From assembly GCA_018607135.1 (NCBI GenBank), contig JABBCA010000082.1, positions 174,817-238,816 of the forward strand: a stretch of 64,000 nt of DNA, in the 5' to 3' direction. The notes beneath the pieces are model-generated. The model was not told the DNA's origin. It searched no databases and saw only the letters and a list, made by a program, of their open reading frames with translations. Of this stretch, positions 43,279 to 54,064 are shown piece by piece. Position numbers and translations under genes: made by a program. The DNA is from Opitutales bacterium. GTDB taxonomy: Bacteria; Verrucomicrobiota; Verrucomicrobiia; Opitutales; Coraliomargaritaceae. Each line of letters begins with the position of its first letter. The first letter of the stretch is position 1.

Positions 43279-43872
43279 GTGCCAGACGGACATCACGCTG
43301 CCGCTCAAGCGTTTGTGCGCAATATTGGACATGAAGACGTTAAAAGTGTCACCGATCAGCTCTACACCGACATCCGCGGCCTCTTCGGCTACAGACGCCG
43401 TGAGTTTGCCTACACCTGCGAAGATGGCTTCGCAGCGATCAAAACGCCCGACTTCGACCTACAAATCCACATCGACCAGTGCCAAGACGATGCCAAGAAC
43501 TACGAGCTGACCACCGAGATCGTCGCGCTGCATACCACCGAGATCGCCACCGATGAACGCTTTCATACTTGTTTCACCCACCATTGCGACAGCGTAGTCG
43601 TTGATTTCCCAAGCTCGATCAACATCGATGACAAGATCGACGCAATTGAGGACATCCCAAAGATTGCCGACTGCCTCGAATATGAACCCGACTGCAGCTC
43701 TTTTGAGCTTAAATTGCCAAAACTAGACCTGCATATCCACGTCACCGAAAGCCAAATCACCTTTCGCCTGCTGAGTCTGCGAAACTTAGGCAAACTACTG
43801 GATCACAGCCAAAAAGCCCTCGATATACTCGCCACAGCAGATTTCGGAATCCGACTCGGCACTAAACACTAG
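43279..43872 (+). CDS. unrecognised acidic protein, start unclear
   Basis: A 197-residue frame starting at GTG. The protein is rich in Asp, Ile and His with repeated strand-like pieces (TPDFDLQIHIDQCQDDAKNYELTTEIVALHT, LPKLDLHIHVTESQITFRLLSLRNLG). No known domain is recognised. The reading frame stays open 114 bp further upstream to 43165 with protein-like codons (a stretch QSRIVGSVTGRIRKLAGYQKNHH) but no ATG, GTG or TTG. Either an ATT at 43174 starts it, or the 5' end was damaged near the repeat. The ribosome site before GTG is weak. Confidence 0.55.
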   Translation: MPDGHHAAAQAFVRNIGHEDVKSVTDQLYTDIRGLFGYRRREFAYTCEDGFAAIKTPDFDLQIHIDQCQDDAKNYELTTEIVALHTTEIATDERFHTCFTHHCDSVVVDFPSSINIDDKIDAIEDIPKIADCLEYEPDCSSFELKLPKLDLHIHVTESQITFRLLSLRNLGKLLDHSQKALDILATADFGIRLGTKH

Positions 43873-43959
43873 GGTTTAAACTGAGACACCACAGTATATT
43901 GACGACTCAAAGCTCTAGTATTGCGAAGCGCGTGTATTCATAAGAATTGTAGACTGATT

Positions 43960-44802
43960 ATGGCGAATATTACAGTTATTGGACTCGGTATCATTGGAAC
44001 CATTTGGGCAGGTCATTATGCGCAGGCTGGACACAGCGTGCGAACGTGGAACCGCACTCCCAAACCAGAAGTCGATGGATTCACCCAAGACCTAATAGAA
44101 GCCGTCAACAACGCCGACATGATCCATATCTGTGTCGCAGACCCAGCAGCGGTTCAATCGGTTTTAGATGTTATCAAGCAGTCATTAACTCCTGTGACTT
44201 TGGTCATTCAATCCAGCACGATATCTCCACAGGCTGCGACCTCGTTCGAACAACAAGTCACAGCGACTGGCGCAGGCTACGTAGAGTCCCCATTCACAGG
44301 TAGTAAACCCGCCGCTGAAGCGCGCGAAGTCGTTTTTTTTCAAGGCGGGTCGCAAAAGGCCATAGAGCTTGCCGCACCCTACCTTGAATTAATCAGCCGC
44401 AAGCGCTTTAGTATCGGCACACCCGAGCAAGCCGCTGCGATTAAATTATCGATGAACCTCCAAATTGCCGCGGTCTCACAGGCGCTCACTGAAGGTTGGC
44501 ACCTCGCTCAGAAATTTGGTCTCTCACATGATCTTTTTTACGAGGTGCTACGGGAAAACGTTGCCTATTCGGGCTTAGCAAAACTCAAAGAGCCGAAGCT
44601 CAGGACCAGAGACTACTCTCCCCAGTTCTCGGTAAAGCACATGGGAAAAGACCTAGGCTTAGCACTCGATGCCGCAGAGGGGCTCTCGCCCGAACTCACT
44701 AAGCGAACTAAAGAAATTTACAATGCAGGAATCGCCGCAGGTTTAGCTGACCTGGACTTCATCGCATTGGAGTCATTGATCAAACCAAGTAGCGATTCGT
44801 AA
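43960..44802 (+). CDS. NAD-binding 3-hydroxyacid (HIBADH-like) dehydrogenase
   Basis: 280 residues from the ATG at 43960. N-terminal Rossmann motif VIGLGIIGTIWA, substrate loop VIQSSTISPQAA, active-site region GYVESPFTGSKPAAE, and catalytic Lys in AAAIKLSMNLQIA, followed by KHMGKDLGLALDAA. It fits the 3-hydroxyisobutyrate dehydrogenase family, which includes glyoxylate/succinic-semialdehyde reductases. A TTG start at 43921 would add 13 residues and is less likely. No pathway partner lies next to it. Confidence 0.9.
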   Translation: MANITVIGLGIIGTIWAGHYAQAGHSVRTWNRTPKPEVDGFTQDLIEAVNNADMIHICVADPAAVQSVLDVIKQSLTPVTLVIQSSTISPQAATSFEQQVTATGAGYVESPFTGSKPAAEAREVVFFQGGSQKAIELAAPYLELISRKRFSIGTPEQAAAIKLSMNLQIAAVSQALTEGWHLAQKFGLSHDLFYEVLRENVAYSGLAKLKEPKLRTRDYSPQFSVKHMGKDLGLALDAAEGLSPELTKRTKEIYNAGIAAGLADLDFIALESLIKPSSDS

Positions 44803-44875
44803 AGTGGCATAGCCGCCAAATTGTCCACATCGCTAACCCCTTCCATTTTGGCATAATTTAGGCTGTATTTAAGGC

Positions 44876-45550
44876 ATGCCTAAGATTGAATACGAACTTC
44901 GTAAGCATCTAAGTCTTCGCGACATCCGTTTCATCACTCAAACACTTGCTGGCGATAGTGAATCGGAGGTGTGCTCATTGATTCAGTTGCTCACCGACTC
45001 AACCACAGTCGATCGTATCTTAGATCAACCTGGCTTAATCGAAACCGTTCTAAATGATCCAACAGCGATCCAACTGAGTCCCCGCCTCTACTTCTATTTA
45101 ATGACTCGCCATGCATTGAAAGGCTCAGGTCTGGATTACCCCGAACTTGCCGATTACATTTCGGGTGTGCTCACATCCTTTTTGAAATCGCAATTTAAGC
45201 CGCATAGTTTTGGCCAAGTCTTCTATGTCGTCGATTGGCTCAATCAATTGGAGAACAGTCCAGAGGGTAAGCGCTATGAACTCTACATCATGGCTGGCAA
45301 CCATTTGCTCTTTTTAACAGGCATCTTTCCACAACTCGTCAATAAGCGCTGTCAGCGCCGCGGTGCTCCGAACATGCAATTTTACGAGTCCATTGCGGGA
45401 CGCTCCTTTCGCTCTGCGGCCGAACACCCGTTTAGTCGTCGAACCGAAAGCGAAACACTGTTTAATCAAATAGCAGATAGCTTTCCGGAACTACGCTGCG
45501 CCCTCAACGATCTATCGAGTCGCTTAATCACGATGGATTCCATCAATTGA
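44876..45550 (+). CDS. unrecognised helical cytosolic protein
   Basis: A 224-residue protein without signal or membrane segments, mostly helical (HLSLRDIRFITQTLAGDSESEVCSLIQLLTD, SPRLYFYLMTRHALKGSGLDYPELADYISGVLTSFL, FGQVFYVVDWLNQLENS, YIMAGNHLLFLTGIFPQLVNKRCQRRGAPNMQFYESIAGRSFRSAA). I do not recognise a family. The pattern G-x-P-x-x-x-Y-x-x-x-x-x-R-S-F after a Cys-rich turn may be an active or ligand site. Its 3' end overlaps the convergent ThiF-like gene by 8 bp. Confidence 0.7.
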   Translation: MPKIEYELRKHLSLRDIRFITQTLAGDSESEVCSLIQLLTDSTTVDRILDQPGLIETVLNDPTAIQLSPRLYFYLMTRHALKGSGLDYPELADYISGVLTSFLKSQFKPHSFGQVFYVVDWLNQLENSPEGKRYELYIMAGNHLLFLTGIFPQLVNKRCQRRGAPNMQFYESIAGRSFRSAAEHPFSRRTESETLFNQIADSFPELRCALNDLSSRLITMDSIN

Positions 45551-46625
45551 ATGCGGCTTCGTCATAGCCCCCTTCCAGATGAAAAACTTGCTCATGACCA
45601 CGGCTCCTCAAAGCATCCGCCAACAAGTTACTGACCGAACCGAATTCACACACGAGTAAGACTTTTTGAGCGCCCAGCTGCAATAGCCCCTTTTCAAGGA
45701 AGGCTTCTGCAGCTACCATTTCCGCTGACGGGATTGCTACTAGACTACCTACACTCGGAGAGCGTAGGTCGACAATCCGAATCGTTTCACCAATCGATCG
45801 CGCCTGCTTTAAAGACTCTATCGACATTGAATGTGCAGCGAGTGAAGCGGACTCGTAGACTGGTGGCACAGTCACTCCTGGCAATCGAAACACCTGTATT
45901 TGCAAATTCGCGGCGTGCACGTTGACGACTTCGCCGACCTTTGGCGTGCCGTTGCCTACAATCAGTTTAATTGCCTCCACCGCTTGTAAATTCGCAGTCA
46001 CACTCGCTACCGCACCCAGCATACCAGCTCCCGCACACGAAGGCGCCTCACTTCGCTCCGGAAAGAGTTGATTAAAACGAGCACCATACTGCCCCCAAAA
46101 AACACAAAGCTGCGCACTTTCACGATATAAAGCAGCGTGCACCCATGGCTTATCCCGTGCAGCGCACACTTCATCGATCAAGTAACGCACCTCCAAATCG
46201 TCCGTCGCATCAATGACCAAATCGTGCGATTCGATCAAGGTCTCGACATTCTGAGAATCCAGCATATCCGCCAGAGACTCGACATGAATAAATGGATTGT
46301 GCTCCCGAAGTTTCTCTGCTGCCGATTCCGCCTTGTTACGGGCAACATCCCCAACTCGATGCAACCATTGTCGCGAAATATTTGAGAGTGCCACCTTATC
46401 GCCATCAATCACTGTTAAATGCCCCACTCCCGCACCAGCAAGTGCTTGTAAAACAGGGCACCCCAAACCACCTGCACCCACCACGAGAACACGCGCACAT
46501 TTGAGCTTTTGCTGTCCCACGGTGCCTACACTCGGCAGCAATAGATGCCTGGCATAGTAAGTCAGTTCATCTTGCGAAAAAGAAACCTTGGCTGCCTCGT
46601 CTGTAAGTCGTGCTAAATATGACAT
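45543..46625 (-). CDS. ThiF/MoeB-type adenylyltransferase with rhodanese-like domain
   Basis: 360 residues from the ATG at 46625. E1-like domain: GAGGLG (50-55), VIDGDKVALSNISRQWLH, TDDLEVRYLI and the catalytic region EAPSCAGAGMLG (C197). Such enzymes adenylate the C-terminus of MoaD or ThiS in molybdopterin or thiamine synthesis. The zinc-binding CxxC pairs of MoeB/ThiF are missing. The C-terminal ~100 residues look like a rhodanese (SIGETIRIVDLRS and VCEFGSVSNLLADALRSRGHEQVFHLEGGYDEA, with a CEFGSVS loop where CxxGxxS is usual), as in MOCS3-type proteins. It lies 23 bp after the TonB-receptor stop. Confidence 0.87.
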   Translation of the reverse strand: MSYLARLTDEAAKVSFSQDELTYYARHLLLPSVGTVGQQKLKCARVLVVGAGGLGCPVLQALAGAGVGHLTVIDGDKVALSNISRQWLHRVGDVARNKAESAAEKLREHNPFIHVESLADMLDSQNVETLIESHDLVIDATDDLEVRYLIDEVCAARDKPWVHAALYRESAQLCVFWGQYGARFNQLFPERSEAPSCAGAGMLGAVASVTANLQAVEAIKLIVGNGTPKVGEVVNVHAANLQIQVFRLPGVTVPPVYESASLAAHSMSIESLKQARSIGETIRIVDLRSPSVGSLVAIPSAEMVAAEAFLEKGLLQLGAQKVLLVCEFGSVSNLLADALRSRGHEQVFHLEGGYDEAAFN

Positions 46626-46648
46626 GTCACTGCGCCTCAATCACTTTC

Positions 46649-49228
46649 TTAGAAGCTGTAGCTTACAGTAAGTTCATAGCGACGCGGCAACTCTAAGAAT
46701 ACAGATGCATTTCCGTAAATCGGATTCACCGCACCAAAGTTTTGTTCGTCTGTTGCATTCAGCACATTAAAACGCACCGACCAATTGTTACGTTCATAAA
46801 AAGCACCTAGATCTAAAGTATATTGGGTCGGAATTTCAGCGGTTTCAATCGTTCCGCCAAACGAACCATCCACTCCATCGTAAGTTAAAGGAACTGGAGA
46901 TGTCACCACCACGGAACCAGTCACACCAAAATTCTCAGTGACTCGATAGACCACCAAGGCATTAAAAAGCTGCTCAGGAATCCCAGGGGTGCGAAACTCT
47001 CCAGCAGCCAAATTCACACTATTAAAAGTGGAATCATAGGGCATCGCTTCCGCGACGAATGGCCCTGAAGACCTTGGCGCATTGGAACGTGCACGAATGT
47101 AACTATAGCCCAACATGGCATAGAGGCGATCATTGGGCTGATACGACAACTCCAATTCAATACCTGTCGCCTCAGCATCCACTGAACCGCCACCCAATTT
47201 AGGGTCACTTCGCTCTTGATGATAAGCGCTCAAACTCAAAAATAATGTATCCTCGAGAAAACTTCGCTTATAACCAATTTCATACAATGTGCTTTCACGC
47301 ACGAACTCATCTTCGTTATTCGCCTGATCGACAGAGATACCTCCACCCGATCCGACACTTGCTGATTCTGAATAATTAAAAGTAGCGTAAAGCGCGCTTT
47401 GCTCATCGGGCTTAAACACAAAGCTATTGTTAAAGCTAAACATGAACTCATCATGCGTTGCTTTGGCACGCCCAATTGCGCGCACGTCATCAGCGGCACC
47501 ATCGACACCGTAAATTTCAAGAAAGCGCACGATATCGTCGAACATGGGGTCTTCAGTATCCACATGCACATAATCCGCTCGACCACCTATCAGCCACGAC
47601 CATCGATCATTAAGTTGAATGTTATCCTGCGCAAAGACGCCTATTTGAAATACCTCTGAGTCATTGCTTTCACCGTTGCTCATATACGTCACGGTCGGAT
47701 TGCCAGTATCTCCATCTAAGTTACCCGGATCGATACTGATACCACTCGGCAACTTACTCGCATCAATCTGAAAGGTGCCATAATTACCGCCTGGCGATAC
47801 TGGACGCCCTAAAGTCAAATTCCCACGCGCATCATAACCAATAAACGGCACTGCCGCACTGGTAAATGCGGTAAATGGATTATCAAAAAACACAAACTCA
47901 TCAGTGACCCCCACCTCAGAGCTCGGGCGACTGATGTCCCAATAGTTTGCGGGTTCATGGAAATAATCAGAAGCCGCGACCACCGATGAGTAACGAACCG
48001 TTCCACCAATATTTAATTGGTGTAACCAACCCCCAGTCTCTTTGGTAAATTCGTAATCGATTCGATTTTCCAAGGACCAATTATCTTTTAAGATTTCAGA
48101 GTATTGATACGCACTGTAAGTGTCTCGATCGCGATACTGAAAAAACGTGTTATTCCGAATCGTGCGATCTGAATCGGGTGTCCAAGTTTGGACCGCTTGG
48201 AGAGTCACAAACACACCCTTAGAATCATCATCGTCGCCGAGCAAACGTTTCTTGGGTGAAATCTTAACAATGTCACCAGCCGCGATTGGTGCCGTGCCGC
48301 CGAATTCACCGCCTGAGTAGGTGCTCAGATCATCTAAAGCATCAGCCTGCGGTGTAGACACAACTCCCGTCTGATAACGACCATGATCAATCAAATCCTG
48401 CGTGACGCGATTCCAGCCCCAATTTTCGGTATAATCGGCGTAGTAAAACTCACCATTGAGATCTAGCTGATATGTATCCGATGGCACCCAAGTCAGCGCT
48501 CCAAAGACCGCGTGCGACTTACGTTTGTGATTATCGTAATAATAATCTTCAGTATTTTCTACAGTATAACTAGAGCGTATAGCTAAGGTATCACTCACCA
48601 CAAAATTTGAGTCTACTTGTCCAATTAACAAACCTTCAGAGTCCGCAGTTACGGAAACAGTATGTTCCGTTTCCGTGAACCGTGGCTTTTTAGTAATCAG
48701 ATCCAAGTAGCCACCCACATACTGCGAAGCACCGACAAGCACTGACGGCGGCCCTTTCAACACAGTCGCAGACTCAATCGCATTAAAATTAACTGGCATA
48801 CCATTACCGTTAATGGTCAAGCCACGGCGCATTCCATTGACCAGTATATCTGCAGTCTGCCCACGAATCGAGGGATTTGAAGGAGCACCAAAATTACTTT
48901 GCGTATATGCAGAGGCTGAAAGCTTGGATATATCACGCGGATCACGAATCGAAATCGCGTCGAGCTGTTCACGCGAGAGGATACTAATACTTCTAGGAGT
49001 GTCTACCAATGCCATTTCTAAGCCGTAGGGCGATCCAAAAGGCAGACTGTGTGGTAGTAATAATTGCTCGGTGTGGTCAGTAGTCACAATCACTGTCGTC
49101 TCCAACTCGGGCAAGGACTCTTGGGCATCGACTAAATCATCGACTGCGAGCAATGGACAGATCGACCATAAGCTAGCCATGCTTAAAAAGATACAATAAC
49201 GTATCATAGTGTATGTATTAAGATGCAT
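46649..49228 (-). CDS. TonB-dependent outer-membrane receptor
   Basis: An 859-residue outer-membrane barrel. Signal peptide (IRYCIFLSMASLWSICPLLA), a plug domain with PRSISILSREQLDAI, RDISKLSASAYTQSNFGAPSNPSIRGQ and LVNGMRRGL, then barrel strands ending in RYELTVSYSF, whose terminal Phe is recognised by the BAM machinery. It has no N-terminal FecA-like signalling domain. The plug resembles the siderophore-receptor group (FhuE/FpvA-like). Downstream of two sensor kinases on the same strand, 16 bp after the second kinase. A second ATG at 49207 is an alternative start. It may import a siderophore, vitamin or oligosaccharide. Confidence 0.93.
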   Translation of the reverse strand: MHLNTYTMIRYCIFLSMASLWSICPLLAVDDLVDAQESLPELETTVIVTTDHTEQLLLPHSLPFGSPYGLEMALVDTPRSISILSREQLDAISIRDPRDISKLSASAYTQSNFGAPSNPSIRGQTADILVNGMRRGLTINGNGMPVNFNAIESATVLKGPPSVLVGASQYVGGYLDLITKKPRFTETEHTVSVTADSEGLLIGQVDSNFVVSDTLAIRSSYTVENTEDYYYDNHKRKSHAVFGALTWVPSDTYQLDLNGEFYYADYTENWGWNRVTQDLIDHGRYQTGVVSTPQADALDDLSTYSGGEFGGTAPIAAGDIVKISPKKRLLGDDDDSKGVFVTLQAVQTWTPDSDRTIRNNTFFQYRDRDTYSAYQYSEILKDNWSLENRIDYEFTKETGGWLHQLNIGGTVRYSSVVAASDYFHEPANYWDISRPSSEVGVTDEFVFFDNPFTAFTSAAVPFIGYDARGNLTLGRPVSPGGNYGTFQIDASKLPSGISIDPGNLDGDTGNPTVTYMSNGESNDSEVFQIGVFAQDNIQLNDRWSWLIGGRADYVHVDTEDPMFDDIVRFLEIYGVDGAADDVRAIGRAKATHDEFMFSFNNSFVFKPDEQSALYATFNYSESASVGSGGGISVDQANNEDEFVRESTLYEIGYKRSFLEDTLFLSLSAYHQERSDPKLGGGSVDAEATGIELELSYQPNDRLYAMLGYSYIRARSNAPRSSGPFVAEAMPYDSTFNSVNLAAGEFRTPGIPEQLFNALVVYRVTENFGVTGSVVVTSPVPLTYDGVDGSFGGTIETAEIPTQYTLDLGAFYERNNWSVRFNVLNATDEQNFGAVNPIYGNASVFLELPRRYELTVSYSF

Positions 49229-49244
49229 AATTGATTATATATAT

Positions 49245-52200
49245 TTATTTCTCTTCAAAGTCACTTTGCTCACGAACACGAGCAAGCACCAATCGTAGCG
49301 CGTCTAAAATAGAGATCCCCTGCTCCACTGACAAAGTGAGTGTGCAGGCCTCAATATCGTGGCACAATTGTTTCAAATTCTTAGATTTGATGGTGCGATT
49401 CAATTCACTTAGACGAGTGACGGCAGTTGCCAAGCGATCAGGGTTCAAACGTTGTAAAGAAGGAACCAGGTCCTGCTCAATAACAGTCAGTAACGACGCT
49501 CGTAATTCAGCATTCAGTGCTCCCTCTTCCATCACATAAGTCAGGTCATCTACTGAAAAACTTATGTCACTCGACTCAGCAACCCGAGTATGCGCACGCA
49601 CTAGCTCAACGGGCTCTAAAATCTCTTCATGTGCAGATCCTTCACCAACTGATTTAATTTCAGGCAGATCAATAATGAAAGTCGCACCACGCCCGAGTTG
49701 ACTTTGAACATCCAACCGCCCCTGCATCATCTCTACTAGGTTTTTAGAAATGGCTAAACCAAGGCCTGTTCCCAAATTCGAGTGTAGTGTATTCTCACTG
49801 GCTTGCTCAAACGCTTCGAAAATTCGCTTCAATTTGTTTGGCTCGATACCCTGACCAGTGTCACTTACAATGCACTGAATATGAGAGAAGTCTCCATTAC
49901 GATTGAGTTGCTTCAGACTCAGCGTGATGACTCCTTCATTGGTAAATTTGATAGCATTTCCAATTAGGTTAATAAGCACCTGCCTAAACCTTTCAGGGTC
50001 AATCATCACTGAATTAGGAAACCCGTCCTGCACCGTGAATTTCAATTCTAGATTTTTCTTTGTGATTTCAGGCCGAAACATCTCCATTGCACTCTCACAG
50101 ATAATACGTAGATCAATCTCACGATAACGCAGAGCCAACTTGCGGGCTTCTATTTTTGAAAGGTCCAGCAAATCATTAATCATAGATAGCAGAGTCTTCG
50201 CAGAGGTCATAATTGTCAGAAGATAATGCTGATGACACTCGTCTTTGACCTCTTTTTTAAGAATGTCAGTAAACCCAATAATTGAATTCATCGGGGTGCG
50301 AATCTCGTGACTAATATTGGTCACGAACTCACTCTTCAAACGATTCGCAGATTCAGCGTGTTCTTTTGCAATCGCTAATTCCTCACTGCGGCGCTGCAAT
50401 TCAAACGTCCGCGCTTCAACCAAGCCCTCAAGTCGAAAATGCTGTAACTGTGATGCTCGTAAACGTAGCAAGTTGATACAATATCCAATTAACAACAATG
50501 CGACTGCGATAATTCCATAAAACCACAAAGTCTGATGAAATAATGGCTCTACTTTAAAGGCATAACTGGCGACTCGAGTCAGATCTGGCTCTCCATCCTC
50601 ATTCGCCACAGTCACTTCAAAGACATATTTTTTAGGAGCTAGATTCGTATAGTTAGCCTCACCTCGGTTGGTTTTCTCCCAATCATCAAAGCCTCTCAAA
50701 CGTTCAAAGAAAAAAGACCGATTATTGGACTGAAAACTAGGAGCGGTGTATTCCACTCGTAAGGATTTCACTCCCTCACTGAAGGCCTGATCCTCAATCT
50801 GCTCAAAGGGCACTCTTTGGCATAAATCACTATTCACCCATACTTTATCGATGAGCACCTTGGGAATATAGCGCTTCGCATCGGCTAATACTGGATCGAC
50901 TTGAACCACGCCTCCGTTAAACGGCACCCAAAAGTAGTCTTGGTCGGCAAAAGGCCGTGAAAGAGCAGTCACATTATTCGACGGTAAGCCATCGATTTTG
51001 AGGTAGCTACGGAACGGAATTTCCCCCTCGGGCAAGTCTCCATCAAATAACGCTGCATCCACATGATATAATCCAGAATTCGAAGTTAGCCATAAACTCT
51101 GATTTCCATCCTTCCAGACGTGAAAAATATTAGCACGAGGAAATACCCCTGTGAGCGTAAATATCTTCAATTCAGTGTCTCGATAGCGGATTGCTCCCCC
51201 ACTATAGCCACCCCAAATCACACCATCCTCGTCCTCACTTAAATGAAAAACAGTCGCATTCTCAATTGAGGTGCCAGCCGTTACACTCGTGATGACTCCG
51301 TCTTGATACCATGCCAAGCCACCAGATGCCATTGAAAGCCAGATGCGCCCCTTACGATCTTGGAGCAAGGACAATACAATATTCGAGGCGAGCCCATCTT
51401 CCGTCGAAACGTTTTCAAACGATTCACCGTCGTAAATTGAAAGCCCAGAATAGGTCCCAAGAAATAAACGCCCATCATCGGCTAAAAGCATGCGATAAAT
51501 GGTATCTGAAGGCAACCCATCCTCGAAACTTATTTGCTGTATTTCACCGTTATTATATCGAAACAAGCCCTGCCCGTAGGTTCCAAAAAGAAAATGATCT
51601 TCACCAAGAATCGCGATATCGGTGACATCGTAACCGTTCATAAAAGAAAAGATACGAGTGAGTTTATTATCATGTATATGACTCACTCCATCCGTAGTGC
51701 CAATCATATAAGCCCCTCTACCATCTGGAACGACACATCGAACGACATCCCCCATTACCTCTTCACGTGAGATAAAGGTTTTGAAAATACGAGTCTGTAA
51801 AATTTTTAGCCCATTATTAAACGTCGAATAGGCGATATTCCCTTCAGGTGTTTGCGTGATTGAGAACACGTGATCCTCACTACCAATTTCCACACTATCT
51901 AACTTTTCAAAAATCCCTTCATTGAAACGAAACATCCCATTCTCTGTCCCAATCCAAAGTGTTCCATTTGCCTCTGCTAATAGATCGCGAGTGCGTCCGC
52001 TCTCTTGCAGTCGATCATCAGTAAAAACCTCCCATTTATTTTCACGATAACGAGCAAGCTCACCTTCAGAAGACATTGCCCAAACAGTGCCGTCGACTCC
52101 CTCTTCTATACACTCGAAACGATCCGCCCCCACTCGTAGCTCCTTGTTTGAGAAACGCTTTGCAACACCATCAGCTATTCGAAACAAGCCACCCCGATAA

Positions 52201-52823
52201 TCCGCTAGCCATACGCTACGATCATTCGCGAAGAGCGCATAGTGTATCTGTATATCGGCAAGGCCTGGTATCGGATACGAAACCATTTCATCTGACTGAA
52301 TTTGATAGAACTGATCTCTACCTTGAAAGATGACATTTCCATGCCAATCTTTATATAGGGTATAATCAATCACATCGGTGAGATGATCCGTTTCCCAATA
52401 ATCAAACTGGCCTTCTTTGATACGAAATAGGTAACGATAATTTGTATCAAAGGCCCAAACTGAGTTCTCATTGTCTACTTCGAGATCAAAAGCACCCCCT
52501 TTTAACGCGGGGTAGTCTCTATGAGTAATGGCATCAAAACTAGAGCCATCGTATCGGAGTAGCCCCTCAAAAGTCGCAATCCAGATAAAACCACTTTCTG
52601 AGGTTGCCAAATAATTCAGCTGATTCATCGGCAGACCATCATCCGTTGTAATCGACTTTACTACATAGTCCTCCAAGGGAGTAATCGTCTCCGCTAAAAT
52701 GCGCCCGCTGGCAAAAATTGCAGAAATCACACCCACAAGAATCCAGATTAAGCAATGTGATGAAGCCCACACTCTATATAGAAACCTCTGGATACTCACT
52801 TCATGTAGCTGGTCATTGCGCAT
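49245..52823 (-). CDS. two-component sensor kinase with Reg_prop beta-propeller
   Basis: 1192 residues from the ATG at 52823, which overlaps the upstream stop as TGATG. N-terminal helix ~20-38, then a large periplasmic sensor of Reg_prop propeller repeats ([65 protein letters not shown] and so on, ~45-690) and a Y_Y_Y-type Ig domain, a second helix ~766-786, HisKA with [10 protein letters not shown] (His ~837), and HATPase with DTGQGIE (~988) and GTGLGLAIS (~1016). A C-terminal helical region resembles a degenerate Hpt without a clear phospho-His. No receiver or AraC domain, unlike classic HTCS proteins. Such propellers sense oligosaccharides. Confidence 0.9.
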   Translation of the reverse strand: MRNDQLHEVSIQRFLYRVWASSHCLIWILVGVISAIFASGRILAETITPLEDYVVKSITTDDGLPMNQLNYLATSESGFIWIATFEGLLRYDGSSFDAITHRDYPALKGGAFDLEVDNENSVWAFDTNYRYLFRIKEGQFDYWETDHLTDVIDYTLYKDWHGNVIFQGRDQFYQIQSDEMVSYPIPGLADIQIHYALFANDRSVWLADYRGGLFRIADGVAKRFSNKELRVGADRFECIEEGVDGTVWAMSSEGELARYRENKWEVFTDDRLQESGRTRDLLAEANGTLWIGTENGMFRFNEGIFEKLDSVEIGSEDHVFSITQTPEGNIAYSTFNNGLKILQTRIFKTFISREEVMGDVVRCVVPDGRGAYMIGTTDGVSHIHDNKLTRIFSFMNGYDVTDIAILGEDHFLFGTYGQGLFRYNNGEIQQISFEDGLPSDTIYRMLLADDGRLFLGTYSGLSIYDGESFENVSTEDGLASNIVLSLLQDRKGRIWLSMASGGLAWYQDGVITSVTAGTSIENATVFHLSEDEDGVIWGGYSGGAIRYRDTELKIFTLTGVFPRANIFHVWKDGNQSLWLTSNSGLYHVDAALFDGDLPEGEIPFRSYLKIDGLPSNNVTALSRPFADQDYFWVPFNGGVVQVDPVLADAKRYIPKVLIDKVWVNSDLCQRVPFEQIEDQAFSEGVKSLRVEYTAPSFQSNNRSFFFERLRGFDDWEKTNRGEANYTNLAPKKYVFEVTVANEDGEPDLTRVASYAFKVEPLFHQTLWFYGIIAVALLLIGYCINLLRLRASQLQHFRLEGLVEARTFELQRRSEELAIAKEHAESANRLKSEFVTNISHEIRTPMNSIIGFTDILKKEVKDECHQHYLLTIMTSAKTLLSMINDLLDLSKIEARKLALRYREIDLRIICESAMEMFRPEITKKNLELKFTVQDGFPNSVMIDPERFRQVLINLIGNAIKFTNEGVITLSLKQLNRNGDFSHIQCIVSDTGQGIEPNKLKRIFEAFEQASENTLHSNLGTGLGLAISKNLVEMMQGRLDVQSQLGRGATFIIDLPEIKSVGEGSAHEEILEPVELVRAHTRVAESSDISFSVDDLTYVMEEGALNAELRASLLTVIEQDLVPSLQRLNPDRLATAVTRLSELNRTIKSKNLKQLCHDIEACTLTLSVEQGISILDALRLVLARVREQSDFEEK

Positions 52824-53980
52824 CACAGTGTTGAATCGGTAACGGGAATTTCGATACAAAACAAATTTCCTCGTCCATCCGCTTGATTTGAACAGGTCAC
52901 CCGCCCATCCAACAAATCGACAAGACGTTTCACAATAGAAAGGCCGATCCCATGAGAACTGTTACGCCCCACCAAATCCTGCGCTCCCATTTTATATTTC
53001 TCAAAAATTGAATTCTGTAATTCCTCTGCAATCAGAGGTGCACCATCAGCAACTTCAAAACGGAATCCACTCTGAAACTTCCTAGGAGCTCCAACCCGAA
53101 CTTCAATATAAGTTGACGCCTTTGAATACTTTACTGCATTGCTGATTAAATTATCAAACATTTCGGTGAGCATACGTCGACTCACACGCATTTGTGGATG
53201 AGTTTCAGGCATAAAACGAATCTTAATGGATTTCTGCCGAGCTTGAAGCGCATTCATTTTCACGAGGTGGTCCGCCACAGAAGCAACATCTTGCAAAGGC
53301 AAATCCTTCGTTCCATTCGAAACAGTCGCACGTTCCTCATTCAAAACACCATCCACCAACTCAAGCATCCCAGTAGCGCTGTCCTCCATAAGATCCAGAA
53401 TGAGACGAAGCTCATCCATATCAAGCGCACCAGCATTCATCTCATCCTTTAGCGCACTCGCAAGCCCGGCAACTCCAGCCATTGGGTTTTTTACATCATG
53501 CGCAAGTGTCGTAATCAATTCCGTCTTCTGTTGATATAAATTTCGCATATGTGCCTGCGTCGCAGCTAGCTCCATGTGTGTGTGCACACGCGCTAGCAAT
53601 TCTTCTCGAATAAATGGCTTACGCACATAATCCACCGCACCAGCCGCAAAACCTTCCACCGCATCTTGCCCTTCCGACATCGCCGTAAGAAAAATCACAG
53701 GAATCTCTTCAGTCACGGAATCCTCTTTTAAAGTCTTACAAACAGCAATCCCACTCATTTGGGGCATCATTACATCCAATAAAATCAGCGCTGGAATTTC
53801 TTCTTTAACTGCCTGCAGCGCATCTGCTCCATTGGTCGCAAAAATAAACTTCAATCCATCGCGGCGGAGAATCTCTCCGACGAGTTGCAAGTTTCGCGGT
53901 TCATCATCTACAACCAGAATCGTGTTATTTCCTAGTCTGGGAGCTTTAAGCACTGGTGAATCGTTCTCAATCATAGTCAC
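52823..53980 (-). CDS. receiver-histidine kinase hybrid protein
   Basis: A 385-residue soluble protein: an N-terminal receiver with VVDDE, phospho-acceptor D69 in LLDVMMPQ and K121 in VRKPF; then HisKA with H161 in [11 protein letters not shown] and a HATPase ([51 protein letters not shown]). There is no DNA-binding domain. It is first in an operon with the propeller kinase (1-bp TGATG overlap) and the TonB receptor. It probably relays phosphate onward to a regulator not in this window. Confidence 0.92.
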   Translation of the reverse strand: MTMIENDSPVLKAPRLGNNTILVVDDEPRNLQLVGEILRRDGLKFIFATNGADALQAVKEEIPALILLDVMMPQMSGIAVCKTLKEDSVTEEIPVIFLTAMSEGQDAVEGFAAGAVDYVRKPFIREELLARVHTHMELAATQAHMRNLYQQKTELITTLAHDVKNPMAGVAGLASALKDEMNAGALDMDELRLILDLMEDSATGMLELVDGVLNEERATVSNGTKDLPLQDVASVADHLVKMNALQARQKSIKIRFMPETHPQMRVSRRMLTEMFDNLISNAVKYSKASTYIEVRVGAPRKFQSGFRFEVADGAPLIAEELQNSIFEKYKMGAQDLVGRNSSHGIGLSIVKRLVDLLDGRVTCSNQADGRGNLFCIEIPVTDSTL

Positions 53981-54064
53981 TATTAAGATGCGACGTTAGG
54001 GTATTGGCCTTAACCTACTTGGCGAGAACCTTTTGCGCCACTGATTCTTTTACACGAAATTCAA

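Noticed and set aside
43111..43510. Open frames overlapping the unrecognised gene on both strands
   Set aside because: They are Ser/Thr/His-rich shadows of the frame ending at 43872, which has a more natural amino-acid composition.
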